This document shows positions 1-9,544 of a stretch of DNA of 64,000 bases, one piece after another. Position 1 is the first letter of the stretch. Each line of letters begins with the position of its first letter. This DNA comes from Fimbriimonas ginsengisoli Gsoil 348 (GTDB lineage Bacteria > Armatimonadota > Fimbriimonadia > Fimbriimonadales > Fimbriimonadaceae), in contig CAMCVK010000006.1 in assembly GCA_945881865.1 (NCBI GenBank), forward strand, positions 1 through 64,000. The letters are read 5' to 3'. A program made the position numbers and the translations under genes. The notes under the pieces were generated by a model. That model saw only the letters and a list, made by a program, of their open reading frames with translations, was not told the origin of the DNA and did no database searches.

Positions 1-2
1 TT

Positions 3-869
3 AACAAGATCCTGATCGTCGGCGTCATCGGCGTCGGCGTCGGAGCCTCCGTCATGTTCTGGGGGGAAGACGTCCACGGCGTCCTTCAGCTCATTTTCGC
101 CGCCGCGCTGTACTTTGCGCCGCTTTACCTACCGAGCCTCACCCAAGGAAGCGACGCCAACGAGGCCATCCGCCGAAGCTACGGTTCGCTGCAGGACGGC
201 GGCATCGTGCTCGGCGTCATCACAATCGTCGTGCTCATCGCGGAGTTGGCGCAAAAGGCCCGCGAGCGAGTGAAACACGGCGTGAAGGCCGACCAGCTGA
301 AGTACGGCAAGAACATCAAGGCCGAACCGGACAAGCTGAACGTGTTCCTCGGCAAGTGCTGGCAGATGCCCTTCTGCCGAAAGTTTGTCCGCGATAAGTG
401 CCCGATCTATCACTCCAAGCGAACCTGCTGGAAGGAACAGGTCGGCTGCATGTGCGAGGAAGAGGTCATCAAAGGTGCCATGGAGAATCGGCCGATTCCC
501 AAAGATGCCCTGCTGGCCGTGGCCGCCATTCCCCGCAATAACCGTCTTACGCCCGCCCAAAAGAAGGAGCGGTGCGACAACTGCGTGATCTACAACGAGC
601 ACCAGCGGCAGAAATATCGGGCTTGGTTACCCAGCCTTGTGGTTGGCTTCATTCTGCTTTACGTGCTGTTGCGCACGCCTTTGCTAGCCGCGACTGCCGG
701 GGTCATCAAGCAAATCAATACGGCCATTAACGGAGCGACTTTGGGCGCGGCGCAGAAAAACGCGATTCCGCCCATTTTCACCGAGCTACTGCTGATGGTG
801 GCCTTCCTCGTCGTCCTGAGCTACTGTCTGAAGACGCTTGAGTACGCCGTCTTCAAGCTCAAGATTTAA
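3..869 (+). CDS. Cys-rich membrane protein, hypothetical (5' end outside window)
   Basis: Frame is open to the left edge (NKILIVGVIGVGVGASVM...); hydrophobic segments flank a loop with 8 Cys (GKCWQMPFCRKFVRDKC...C...CMC...CDNC). Stop TAA overlaps the next ATG. Confidence 0.7.
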   Translation, partial: NKILIVGVIGVGVGASVMFWGEDVHGVLQLIFAAALYFAPLYLPSLTQGSDANEAIRRSYGSLQDGGIVLGVITIVVLIAELAQKARERVKHGVKADQLKYGKNIKAEPDKLNVFLGKCWQMPFCRKFVRDKCPIYHSKRTCWKEQVGCMCEEEVIKGAMENRPIPKDALLAVAAIPRNNRLTPAQKKERCDNCVIYNEHQRQKYRAWLPSLVVGFILLYVLLRTPLLAATAGVIKQINTAINGATLGAAQKNAIPPIFTELLLMVAFLVVLSYCLKTLEYAVFKLKI

Positions 870-1927
870 TGATTGCCGACGCCGCCTTGATCCTGATTGA
901 TGGGGCCTATGGCGAAGGCGGCGGCGCGACGGTTCGTACCGCTCTCGCGATGGCCTCGCTAACCCAGCAGCCGGTAAGAATGTTCAACGTTCGCGGCGGC
1001 ACGAAGTATGCGGGCCTCGACCCGGAGGACCTGGTGATTCTCCGGACGCTTGCCGAGGCATCGACCGCGACCGTGACCGACGATGTCGTAGGAGCGCACT
1101 CGTTTACGTTTTCACCAACGCGCCGGGCCCGCAGCTTCAATGGAATCATCCCGGCCATCCGGAACTCGGGCGGACGCGGGCCCAACGCACTGGTGGTTCT
1201 GAACGCCCTGCTTCCCGTCTTGGCTCGCACGGGTGCCTATTCTGAACTCACCGTGGACGGCGAGACGTTCGGGATGAACGCGCTTAGCTACGACGCCTTT
1301 GCCAACGTCACGCTTCCGGTCTTGCGGAACCTCGGCATTCATGCCTTTGCCGAGCAAACCCGGGCGGGTTTTGGGCGCGAATCGGCCGGCGAGGTCCGGC
1401 TGGAAATTGAGCCGAGCGCCGTGGTGCCGATCAAGTGGAGCGACCGGGGGAGACTGAATGGCGTTCACGCGATCCTCTCGACCAGCGGCGTGGCCGCGGC
1501 CCTCATCGACCGGGCGAAGTCGCACCTGAAGAAGCTGGCGCAGAACGTCTCGGTCTCATTGAACTTCGAGCACATCGAAGTCGGCTCCCCGATTCCGGGT
1601 GCCTACCTGACCCTCTGGGCCGAATATGACAAGGGGCTCGGCAGCGCGACCGGAATGGCGATGAAGGGGATGCGCATCGAGAGCCTGATGCAGGCGACGT
1701 TCGAGGAGCTGCTCGACTGGATGTCCGGCCCGGCCACGGTCGACCCGTATTTGGCGGACCAAATTCTGATCCCGGCCGTTCTTGCCGAAGGCGAATCGAC
1801 TTTCAAGGTGAGCCGGCTTACGTCCCGCTTCCTAACGACCGCTTGGGTGATTAAGCAGTTCCTGCCGGTTCACATCACGATTCGCGGCAGCGAAGGCACC
1901 GCCGGTACCGTGAGCGTTCACCGGTAG
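869..1927 (+). CDS. RNA 3'-terminal phosphate cyclase (RtcA/Rcl1)-like protein
   Basis: N-terminal IDGAYGEGGGATVRTALAMASLTQQPV matches the RtcA family signature; C-terminal FLTTAWVIKQFLPV aligns with the RtcA C-terminal motif. Confidence 0.8.
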   Translation: MIADAALILIDGAYGEGGGATVRTALAMASLTQQPVRMFNVRGGTKYAGLDPEDLVILRTLAEASTATVTDDVVGAHSFTFSPTRRARSFNGIIPAIRNSGGRGPNALVVLNALLPVLARTGAYSELTVDGETFGMNALSYDAFANVTLPVLRNLGIHAFAEQTRAGFGRESAGEVRLEIEPSAVVPIKWSDRGRLNGVHAILSTSGVAAALIDRAKSHLKKLAQNVSVSLNFEHIEVGSPIPGAYLTLWAEYDKGLGSATGMAMKGMRIESLMQATFEELLDWMSGPATVDPYLADQILIPAVLAEGESTFKVSRLTSRFLTTAWVIKQFLPVHITIRGSEGTAGTVSVHR

Positions 1928-2508
1928 TGATTCGCCATCTCTTGATCGACCTCGACGGCGTGATTCGTCGGTGGAACAACCGACCATCGATTGAAGGCCC
2001 GCTTACTTCAGAGGCCATTGCGGCGGTCGCGTTTCGAACGGAGTTCGTGCAGAAGGCGATCACCGGCGTTTGGTCGGACGAAGCCTGGCGCGCGGCCGTG
2101 GTTACGGCGCTTATGGGTCGCTACCCTTCGGCAGAGGCTTCTGTCGCCGCATGGTCTTCCTACATCGGTGAGGTCGATTCCGAAGTGATGGCGGTTCTGG
2201 CCGAGAGCGCGTTTGCCGAGAACCTGACCTTGATCACCAACGCGACATCACGATTGAACGACGATCTCCGCGCGCTTGGGATTTCTGGTCGCTTCCGGCA
2301 CGTCGTGAACGCGTCCGAGGTTGGCCACGCCAAGCCGGATCCCCGGATCTTTGAACACGCGCTTGGCTTGCTTGGCGCGACTGCTTCTGAGGTGGCCTTT
2401 GTCGACGACCAACCTGTCAATGTTGCCGCCGCCGAGGCCGTCGGCATCCGTTCACATCGGTTCGAGTCTCCCTCCCGCTTGCGGGCGTTTTTGCGCGATC
2501 TCGCGTAA
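1927..2508 (+). CDS. HAD family hydrolase
   Basis: LIDLDGVIRRW (motif I), LITNATS (motif II), KPDPRIFEHAL and AFVDDQPVNV (motifs III/IV). GTG start overlaps upstream TAG. Confidence 0.85.
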   Translation: MIRHLLIDLDGVIRRWNNRPSIEGPLTSEAIAAVAFRTEFVQKAITGVWSDEAWRAAVVTALMGRYPSAEASVAAWSSYIGEVDSEVMAVLAESAFAENLTLITNATSRLNDDLRALGISGRFRHVVNASEVGHAKPDPRIFEHALGLLGATASEVAFVDDQPVNVAAAEAVGIRSHRFESPSRLRAFLRDLA

Positions 2509-2539
2509 TCGCTTCAGGCCATTCCGGAGCGACGGCGTC

Positions 2540-2865
2540 GGAGCCGCTGGCTAAAGCCCTTCGGGCTAACGGCAACCCTTCGCGCAGCGTCTAGCCCCAG
2601 CCTCCGTGGCTGGGCTGGTCTTGGCTCGATCCCGGAGGGATCGCCGAAATTAGCCGCGGGTCGCAGACCCGGGGACCAGACCGGCCATCGGCCCCGACGC
2701 TGGAGGCGTCGCAGAAACTCTGGCACCCCTCTAGGGTGCGAATCTTGGTTGCCGCTTGACCCCGGGTCGAGCAAACTCAACCCGGGGCTAATGTCTGGAA
2801 CCCCTGCCGGGGTTCGGGGCATCGTTGCCGAGATGAAGGCGCCGGTAAAACTTAACCGGCGGCTA
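2540..2865. repeat. Cluster of tandem imperfect GC-rich palindromes (REP-like)
   Basis: CGATCCCGGAGGGATCG, CGACGCTGGAGGCGTCG, GCACCCCTCTAGGGTGC, GAACCCCTGCCGGGGTTC and similar, in noncoding DNA. Confidence 0.6.
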
Positions 2866-2947
2866 CCCAATCCGACTTGAAATTTTGTTGTTTCACCCTC
2901 ATCCCTGCCCTTCTCCCGGAGACGGGAGAAGGGTTCAAACGATCCGC

Positions 2948-5900
2948 CTACAACGGAACCGGATCCTCGACCGCGGCTCCCTCGGAAATGCGCTCGGCGT
3001 ACTTGTGCCGCTGCTCTTTATCAAGCGTTCGCCACGTGAGGAACTGCTTTCGGACGCTGGTAAGGAACCGCTTGTTGACCACCGGCCAGTTCTCCGGGTC
3101 GCCCGCGAGCCGAACCAGCGTCAGGTCCAGCAGGTAAACGCCCGGGACCACGCTTGGCCGCAGGTCTAGCTGCAACCGCTGCGAAATGCCAAGGTCATAC
3201 GGCGAAAGCCACATCGTCGATTCCACCCGGTAGGCATCGGTCGTGCCTTCGGCCACGCCATAACTCGTGTCTTTGGTGACGAACTCGCCGATCGTAAAGC
3301 CTTCGTACGCCTCCAGCCACTCGCCCAGGAACGCCGTGATCGGGCCGGCCTCGGCGGCATTGATGCTGAACGGAAGCGGCAACTCCCAAACGTCGCCTTC
3401 GGGGCCGGTCTCGAAGACCTCCTCGTTCATTGCCGGCGCGGCAATCTGGGCGGCTTTTCGCGCTGGGAAGATCGTGCTTCCCAAAACTACGACCATGACG
3501 ATGACGGCCGAAAGCACCGCCGAAGTCGAGCTGAAGTTCAGGGTCAGGCCAGGCAGGGCACCGGTTGCGACGATGACCTTGGCACAGCCCTGCGCAACGT
3601 AGTAGCCGGCGACGGCCCCGAGCACGCCGTATACCAGCGACTCCGCAAAGAACAACATCGCGATGTGGTTCGGAGCCAAGCCGATGCTGGAGAAGATGCC
3701 GATCTCACGGGTTCGCTCGAAAACGCTGGCGATCATCGTGTTCAAAACGAAGACCGACGCGATGAGCAACTGGATGATGACCAGCGCGATTCCGGTGCTC
3801 TTAGAAGCTTGCAGAACGCTAAACTGCTTCACCTTCAGGGCGCCGTTCTCCGGTACGGAGGCGTACACGTTGAGGCGAAGGCGCGGCATCAGAGCCTCCA
3901 GCGAGGGCCGAGTCTGGGTTGCCTCCGGAAAACGAACCGCAATCGTCCGCAGGTCGGCTCCCAGCGCGAGAGCCGTCTCGGCGGGAACGAAGAAGATCGA
4001 AGCCGGGTCGAGGCGGAGATACTTTCGGAACGCCTGCGTGCTAGACGAAGTTTGTTCCTGGTACCGGCGGGAGAGGCTGAAGTCGGGCGGCATGACGCCG
4101 TCGCCGTCCAGGTCCGTCAGGCTCCGCAGGATTCCGGCGTCGGCGATGCCGATGACGGTGTAGCTGGAGCCAGCATAAGTGATTCTCGCGACGCCGACTT
4201 CCTTCGGCCCGACTTTCAGGGTCTGCGCGAGCGGTTGCGGCAGGATGACGACGTTTCGCTCGCCCGGTCGGAACCAGCGGCCTCCCGGCAGAAGTGCATC
4301 CTGCGGCTTGAGGACCTTCGTTTCGTCAGGGTCCATGCCGACCATCGCGCGAACCTCCGCGACGCGGTCGGCGCGCTGAAGCGAGAGAACGCCGGTGTCG
4401 CCGATGTCCGCGCCGTAATAGTAGGCTCGGCGCGCGACGGTGCCCCGACCGGCAAACTCATTCGCCAGCGTTCGGTAAGTCGAAAGCTGAAGCGGATCGA
4501 GCCCCGGAGTTCGAACGAGTAGCCCTGGATACGGCGCTGGGTTGTCGCTCGGCGTTTCGGTGAGCGTGAAGTCCGAGACGATACTCGTGAAGCTAAGGAC
4601 GATAAACGTCATCACGACCAAGGTAAGAGTCGTCAGAATCGTTCGAGCCTTTCGGCGACGCATGTTCTGGACGCCGAGGTTGAACGCGGCCGCAGCTACG
4701 CTACTTCGGGCAATGTCCACGTCGTGAACGCCGGCTTGGGTCGCCCGAATCGCCTTCAGCGACTTTTGGAACTTGCCGAGGATAAACGAAATCACGATGA
4801 GGCTAAGAACCCCCATCACGAACGCGACAAAGATCATTGTCGGGTTCGTCACGATTTCGAAAGCCGGATGAATCAGGCGCAGCAGGATGAACGACGCGAT
4901 GAAGATGCCAATCGACCAGCCGAGCTGCTTGGCCATGATAGCGGTGCCCACAAACAGCCGCTCCAAGAAGAAGCTGAATGGAATCAGTAGGAAAAGGTAG
5001 AAAACGACGCCGTTCACGACGTCGTTCGCGGTGCTCATGATGACCGGATGCGCCTTAAGCGCGTAGCCCCAGGCGGCGCGGCCGTGCCGCTGGGCTTCGC
5101 CCCAATCCTTTGCCAGCTCGGAAGCCTCGGCAAGTTTGATCTCCTCCTGAGCCTGCCGATGCAGGTCGCGAATTCCCGGGCTAATGATCCGGTATTTGAA
5201 GAATCGGTCCAACCGTGTCTGGTTGATGGCCACGACATCGCGGGCGGCGTTCAGCGAGGTATTCGGGAACAGACCGTCCGAGCCAAGCATCTGCCGGCCG
5301 TTCTTCGGCTTGAAGTCTTTTTTGTAGCCCGGTGCGACATAGCCGATCCCCTGCTCGTCGCCCACCGACGAGTTCGTGAGGATCAACCGGTTCTCAAGGA
5401 ACCCGGCTAGCATCAGGTACCTCTGGCCCGCGAGGAAGAACAGCACCTGGGCGTCTTCGACTTCCGGGCTAAGGCGCTGGTCCTGGCTCGGGCTAAAGAA
5501 TCCGTAGTCGGACGGCTCGGCGCCGGTCACAGCGTCCAGGGGATCGACGCGGGTGATGCTCCGCAGCTCCTGAGGATCGACGAGATCGTAAAAGTCGACG
5601 CTCTGGCACGGGAAGACGACGATCGGCGACTGGCGATCCGGCGATTTTAGTCGGAAGCGCAGCGGATACCGGAAGGCTCCGTAAACGCCGAACGAAGCCG
5701 CGTGGTCGATTCGACCGGTCGTAGGATCGAGACGAAAACCGGCGATGGTCTGGGGCGGCACGTCGGTTCCCCAGTAAGAGTTCACCGTTGGCGCGCCGGA
5801 GATTCGGTACTCCGCTTTGGGGCCGATGGCACCGCTTACGACGTCGCCGCGGACGCCCATCATCGTCTTTTGGCGGGCAAGCAAACAAGCGAGGGTGTTC

Positions 5901-7486
5901 GGAACGGCCGTGTCGGGCACAAAACTCTTCGTGGGATCAAACGAAACGATTTGGCCATGCAGCGTCGCGAAGCCGCCGATGAGGCGCATGCTTTGCGGCT
6001 TCGACATCTCCAGCGGAACCTTGTGATCGGTGCTTTCGTTGCGGTCGGTGGTGTCGTTCAGCAGGTGGTGCATCAGCGCCGCGACGGTTTGAACCTGACG
6101 GCGAACGTTGCCAAAGTTGACGGCATCGAGCGTGTCGTACGGCGTGTCAAACCGAACCCGGCTGTCCTCAACGGTACGAAACGTCAGCGAGTTGATGCCC
6201 GCCAAGACGAGCGGCTCGCAATCCAGGGCAAATTTGCCCGAGATGTTGTTCTTCCAGGTGCGGTTATCGCCGTTGTTCACGGCGTCGGTCATCACCAGTC
6301 GGGCAGGGGTGACCCGCATCACCTGTGCGAGGCGGTCGGTGTGGGCGCGCAAGATCCGCGAAACGTTTCGAACCTGGGCAATCGGCTCGTCGCGGTATTC
6401 GTAGTACCAGCCTCGGGCATAGCTTCCTAGGCCCGAGGCGCCGGAACTGATGTCCAAGGTCACCGTAAGGAACGGCGTATCTTTGCCATTCTCATCCAGA
6501 CGTTTCTGAACATACTCCCGAGCACCGGCAAGTGCGAGGCCATGGCCGCCGGACAAAATGAGCCGCAGCGGACGGCGATGCGGCTGAGACTTGTAGATGC
6601 GAGCGACTTCCAGCATCGTAGAAAGGCCGCCGATCTCTTCGGCGCCCGGCGAAAGCCCGGGCACGACGCTCATCGAATCGGAATACGCGAAGAGGGCAAT
6701 CGGCTCTTCCTTAACCGCCGGGTCCGAACCCGGAAAGTCGACGATCCAGTTCTTTGCCGGAACGGTCAGCCACGGCTGGCTGCACTTTAGCCGGGCCACG
6801 GCAGACTTTTCGGCAGCGTTCAAAACCGCGTTGGCCTCGGCCAGCGGTAGGTAGAAGCGTGGAACAGAGAGCGGGACGCCGCTAAACTTTTTCTCCGCTT
6901 CCGAGCGGTCGGGTACGTCTGGAGAAACGAAAACGATCGCCTTTGCGCCCAGCCTCGCGGCGTTGCGCCAGCGATTGCCGCTGTTAAATTCCATCACGAC
7001 GATGGAGCCCTTGATGTCTTTGCCCTTCAGGTCACCATCGGTGCCGAGACCGACGTAGAGAAGCGGTCCGGCGACATCGCAGGTCGAGGTGCGAACTAGG
7101 TTCGGCCAAAGCGGCATGAGAGTCTGTCGCACGCCGCCGAATGTGAGGGTGCCGGTTGATTTCGGGTCCGGCACGGTGACGTTGAAGGTTTCGGCCCGGA
7201 CGTTTTGGCCGCCCAGTTTGCCAACCTCGGAAACGAAATACTCTCCGGTTCGGCGGTCGGCGTCGGATCCCGCTAGGCGGCTGCCAAACCCGGCAACCGT
7301 CGTGTAGTCCTGTTTGATTCGGGCAATCTGTACCTTCTGGAGAATCTGCGTGTAAGTCGCCTTAATCTCATCATCGGTTGGGGCCGCATATGCGCTCCCG
7401 GCCAGCAAAGCCCAGAAAAGGGCGAGCATCAATCCAATGGTTGAGGTGCTGGGGAGACAACGACGTCTGCGGCGGTGCCGAATCAC
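2948..7486 (-). CDS. M28-peptidase-like domain fused to FtsX/MacB-type permease
   Basis: 1512 aa; signal peptide, PA/M28-like N-terminal half, then multiple TM segments and an FtsX-like permease region (LGVQNMRRRKARTILTTLTLVVMTF... VLNTMIASVFERTREIGIFSSIGLAPNHIAMLFFAES). Confidence 0.75.
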   Translation of the reverse strand: MIRHRRRRRCLPSTSTIGLMLALFWALLAGSAYAAPTDDEIKATYTQILQKVQIARIKQDYTTVAGFGSRLAGSDADRRTGEYFVSEVGKLGGQNVRAETFNVTVPDPKSTGTLTFGGVRQTLMPLWPNLVRTSTCDVAGPLLYVGLGTDGDLKGKDIKGSIVVMEFNSGNRWRNAARLGAKAIVFVSPDVPDRSEAEKKFSGVPLSVPRFYLPLAEANAVLNAAEKSAVARLKCSQPWLTVPAKNWIVDFPGSDPAVKEEPIALFAYSDSMSVVPGLSPGAEEIGGLSTMLEVARIYKSQPHRRPLRLILSGGHGLALAGAREYVQKRLDENGKDTPFLTVTLDISSGASGLGSYARGWYYEYRDEPIAQVRNVSRILRAHTDRLAQVMRVTPARLVMTDAVNNGDNRTWKNNISGKFALDCEPLVLAGINSLTFRTVEDSRVRFDTPYDTLDAVNFGNVRRQVQTVAALMHHLLNDTTDRNESTDHKVPLEMSKPQSMRLIGGFATLHGQIVSFDPTKSFVPDTAVPNTLACLLARQKTMMGVRGDVVSGAIGPKAEYRISGAPTVNSYWGTDVPPQTIAGFRLDPTTGRIDHAASFGVYGAFRYPLRFRLKSPDRQSPIVVFPCQSVDFYDLVDPQELRSITRVDPLDAVTGAEPSDYGFFSPSQDQRLSPEVEDAQVLFFLAGQRYLMLAGFLENRLILTNSSVGDEQGIGYVAPGYKKDFKPKNGRQMLGSDGLFPNTSLNAARDVVAINQTRLDRFFKYRIISPGIRDLHRQAQEEIKLAEASELAKDWGEAQRHGRAAWGYALKAHPVIMSTANDVVNGVVFYLFLLIPFSFFLERLFVGTAIMAKQLGWSIGIFIASFILLRLIHPAFEIVTNPTMIFVAFVMGVLSLIVISFILGKFQKSLKAIRATQAGVHDVDIARSSVAAAAFNLGVQNMRRRKARTILTTLTLVVMTFIVLSFTSIVSDFTLTETPSDNPAPYPGLLVRTPGLDPLQLSTYRTLANEFAGRGTVARRAYYYGADIGDTGVLSLQRADRVAEVRAMVGMDPDETKVLKPQDALLPGGRWFRPGERNVVILPQPLAQTLKVGPKEVGVARITYAGSSYTVIGIADAGILRSLTDLDGDGVMPPDFSLSRRYQEQTSSSTQAFRKYLRLDPASIFFVPAETALALGADLRTIAVRFPEATQTRPSLEALMPRLRLNVYASVPENGALKVKQFSVLQASKSTGIALVIIQLLIASVFVLNTMIASVFERTREIGIFSSIGLAPNHIAMLFFAESLVYGVLGAVAGYYVAQGCAKVIVATGALPGLTLNFSSTSAVLSAVIVMVVVLGSTIFPARKAAQIAAPAMNEEVFETGPEGDVWELPLPFSINAAEAGPITAFLGEWLEAYEGFTIGEFVTKDTSYGVAEGTTDAYRVESTMWLSPYDLGISQRLQLDLRPSVVPGVYLLDLTLVRLAGDPENWPVVNKRFLTSVRKQFLTWRTLDKEQRHKYAERISEGAAVEDPVPL

Positions 7487-7521
7487 GTCCGTAGTTTAAC
7501 GGAACTTTGCGGGAACGACAT

Positions 7522-8247
7522 TCAATTCCGGAGAGAAGCGTCCAGAACGTACGCCTCCAGGTGGCCTAACTCCCGAAAACCGAGGGCACGGTACCAAACC
7601 GCGAGGCTCGGGTCGCTTTGCAGCACGATTGGACGCCGGTCTCCCGGGGTTGCCCGAGCGGTGTGCCAGAGGGTCTGCAAGATGCCCCGACCGACGCCAC
7701 GCCGTCGGCAATCGGGGCGGACGGCGAGATTATAGATGCCGAACGCCTCGGGCAGATCGCACACCATAACCGCTCCCCGGATGTCCTGCATCGAACCCGT
7801 GATCGCCAGCCGCAGCCGGCCCGCGCCGCTGGTTGCCCGCGTAACCACTTCGCGAAACTCCGTTTTTGCGCGGCCAAAAAACTGTTCGGTCATGAAGTTG
7901 GCGACTTTGCGGCGATCGGCCGGAGTGTCAACCTCGACGAGTTGAACCGGCATGGCGTCGAACCCTTCCGGTGAGAGGAACCGCACGAGCGAGAACTGCC
8001 GCTGAAACCCCGCACGCCGCAGGATCTCCTGGCGGGTCTCGGCCTCCAGCCCGTCCGGCATTGACTCAACGGGATCATAGAGATGGAAACCGTCCTGGGT
8101 GGCAGCGAGTGCTGCCAGTCGGGCAAGCGTTTGCGGTTCCACCCGAACGCGCCACGCGCAGTTTCCGATGGAGTGTCCGCTAGGATGCGTGAAGGCAGTA
8201 AAACTGTCCGACGGCACGCGCTTGGCACCGATGGCCTCGGCTAGCAC
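7522..8247 (-). CDS. GNAT family N-acetyltransferase
   Basis: C-terminal FGIYNLAVRPDCRRRGVGRGILQTLW...VLQSDPSLAVWYRALGFRELGHLEAYVL is the GNAT acetyl-CoA site and C-terminus. Start uncertain. Confidence 0.8.
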   Translation of the reverse strand: MLAEAIGAKRVPSDSFTAFTHPSGHSIGNCAWRVRVEPQTLARLAALAATQDGFHLYDPVESMPDGLEAETRQEILRRAGFQRQFSLVRFLSPEGFDAMPVQLVEVDTPADRRKVANFMTEQFFGRAKTEFREVVTRATSGAGRLRLAITGSMQDIRGAVMVCDLPEAFGIYNLAVRPDCRRRGVGRGILQTLWHTARATPGDRRPIVLQSDPSLAVWYRALGFRELGHLEAYVLDASLRN

Positions 8248-8297
8248 TTCGTAAGTCGAAAACAGATTTTCGAGATCGACGGCGAAGGCAGACGGAG

Positions 8298-9509
8298 TCA
8301 GAGAACCGTGCTCCAGAGGATGCCGAGCGAGATGTGGTCGACGCGGGCGGCAATCCCCACCGATAGGCCGGAACGCAGTTCACGAATGGCCCAGAGACTG
8401 AGGCCGCGCGGCGAAGCGAAAAGGGTGAGGGTGTGCTTGCCGCTCCGGTCCGGGCGCCAAAGGTCGACGCCCGCCCCCACGTCGAATGTGCCCCGCGTGT
8501 CGTAGGAAATGCCGAGCCGAATCGTCGGAGCGAAAATCCGTTTGGGCGGCACATAGGTAACTCCCGAAAACTCAGTGCCAAAGAAGTCGGCAATCTCACG
8601 AAGAAGCCGTCGCTGGACGAAAATTCCGCCGTAGTGCCCGGTGTTGATCGTGAGCGTCTTGGCACCTGGAATACCGTCGACCAGGGCCGAGGACGACTTT
8701 TCTGGAATGACGGTATCGAACTTGCCAGAGATGGCAAACGCGGAGCCTGGCGCGGTCCGTGGCAGGTAATTGCGCGGTTCGACGGCGGCGAGTTCGGTTC
8801 GAAGCCGACTCTCGGAGTACCCCTTCTGGCGAAGGACCTCCCGCTGCTGCACCACGCGAGACGAGTTCCACAAAACGTCGGCCAGGTCGATTCCGCCCAG
8901 CAAAAATGCGGCGTGTGAAACCCGGTCGTCCACGGCGTAAGTGAAAGCGGTCACGATGGCTCCGAGGCTGGTGCCACTCATCCCGAGCGGCGCACGCTTG
9001 AACTCCGGCCGCGAGTTCAAAAAGTCGAGGGAGCGCCTCGCGTCTTGCAGCGACTGGTACATCGTTTTGCGAAGTGACGGCACGTCCGGGACGACCGCCA
9101 ATTCGCCCGAGCGTCTCTTTGCGGGCGTCCGGCTGAGGTGATACGGAAGCGTGATGATGGCGCAGGCGATGCCTCTTCGGACCAACTCGTTCGCCAAGGA
9201 GACCTCGGAGCGGAGGTCGGAGGCTCCCCAGTAGTGGGCCACCAGCACGACCGGGAACGGCCCGGTTCCTTCGACCGGCAAGAATATTTTGAGAGGGACG
9301 AGGTTGTTCTCGGGATACTCGGTCGTGACCGCGCTCGGGAAACTGACCGAGTACTCACTCGAAACCTCGTATGTGGCCTCAAGCTTCCAGTCCGGAAAAG
9401 CGATGGCCGGAGGAGAGACCCTCGGGTCTGGCTCCGCCGTCGACTGCGACCATGCGGTGGTGGCCCCAACGAGAACCAGGGGCAAACAAAGCCTTCGGAA
9501 CCAGCTCAC
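8298..9509 (-). CDS. Secreted alpha/beta hydrolase (dienelactone hydrolase-like)
   Basis: GTG start proposed at 9509 giving VSWFRRLCLPLVLVGATTAWSQ signal peptide; PVVLVAHYWGAS and LGMSGTSLGAIVT (nucleophile elbow). Confidence 0.7.
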   Translation of the reverse strand: MSWFRRLCLPLVLVGATTAWSQSTAEPDPRVSPPAIAFPDWKLEATYEVSSEYSVSFPSAVTTEYPENNLVPLKIFLPVEGTGPFPVVLVAHYWGASDLRSEVSLANELVRRGIACAIITLPYHLSRTPAKRRSGELAVVPDVPSLRKTMYQSLQDARRSLDFLNSRPEFKRAPLGMSGTSLGAIVTAFTYAVDDRVSHAAFLLGGIDLADVLWNSSRVVQQREVLRQKGYSESRLRTELAAVEPRNYLPRTAPGSAFAISGKFDTVIPEKSSSALVDGIPGAKTLTINTGHYGGIFVQRRLLREIADFFGTEFSGVTYVPPKRIFAPTIRLGISYDTRGTFDVGAGVDLWRPDRSGKHTLTLFASPRGLSLWAIRELRSGLSVGIAARVDHISLGILWSTVL

Positions 9510-9544
9510 GAGATGTAGTGTGTCACAGGTTTTTCGCGATGCCG

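Noticed and set aside
3665-4522. 285-aa + strand ORF antisense to the FtsX fusion gene (and 5702..6430)
   Set aside because: Shadow ORFs with low-complexity charged composition, no motifs.
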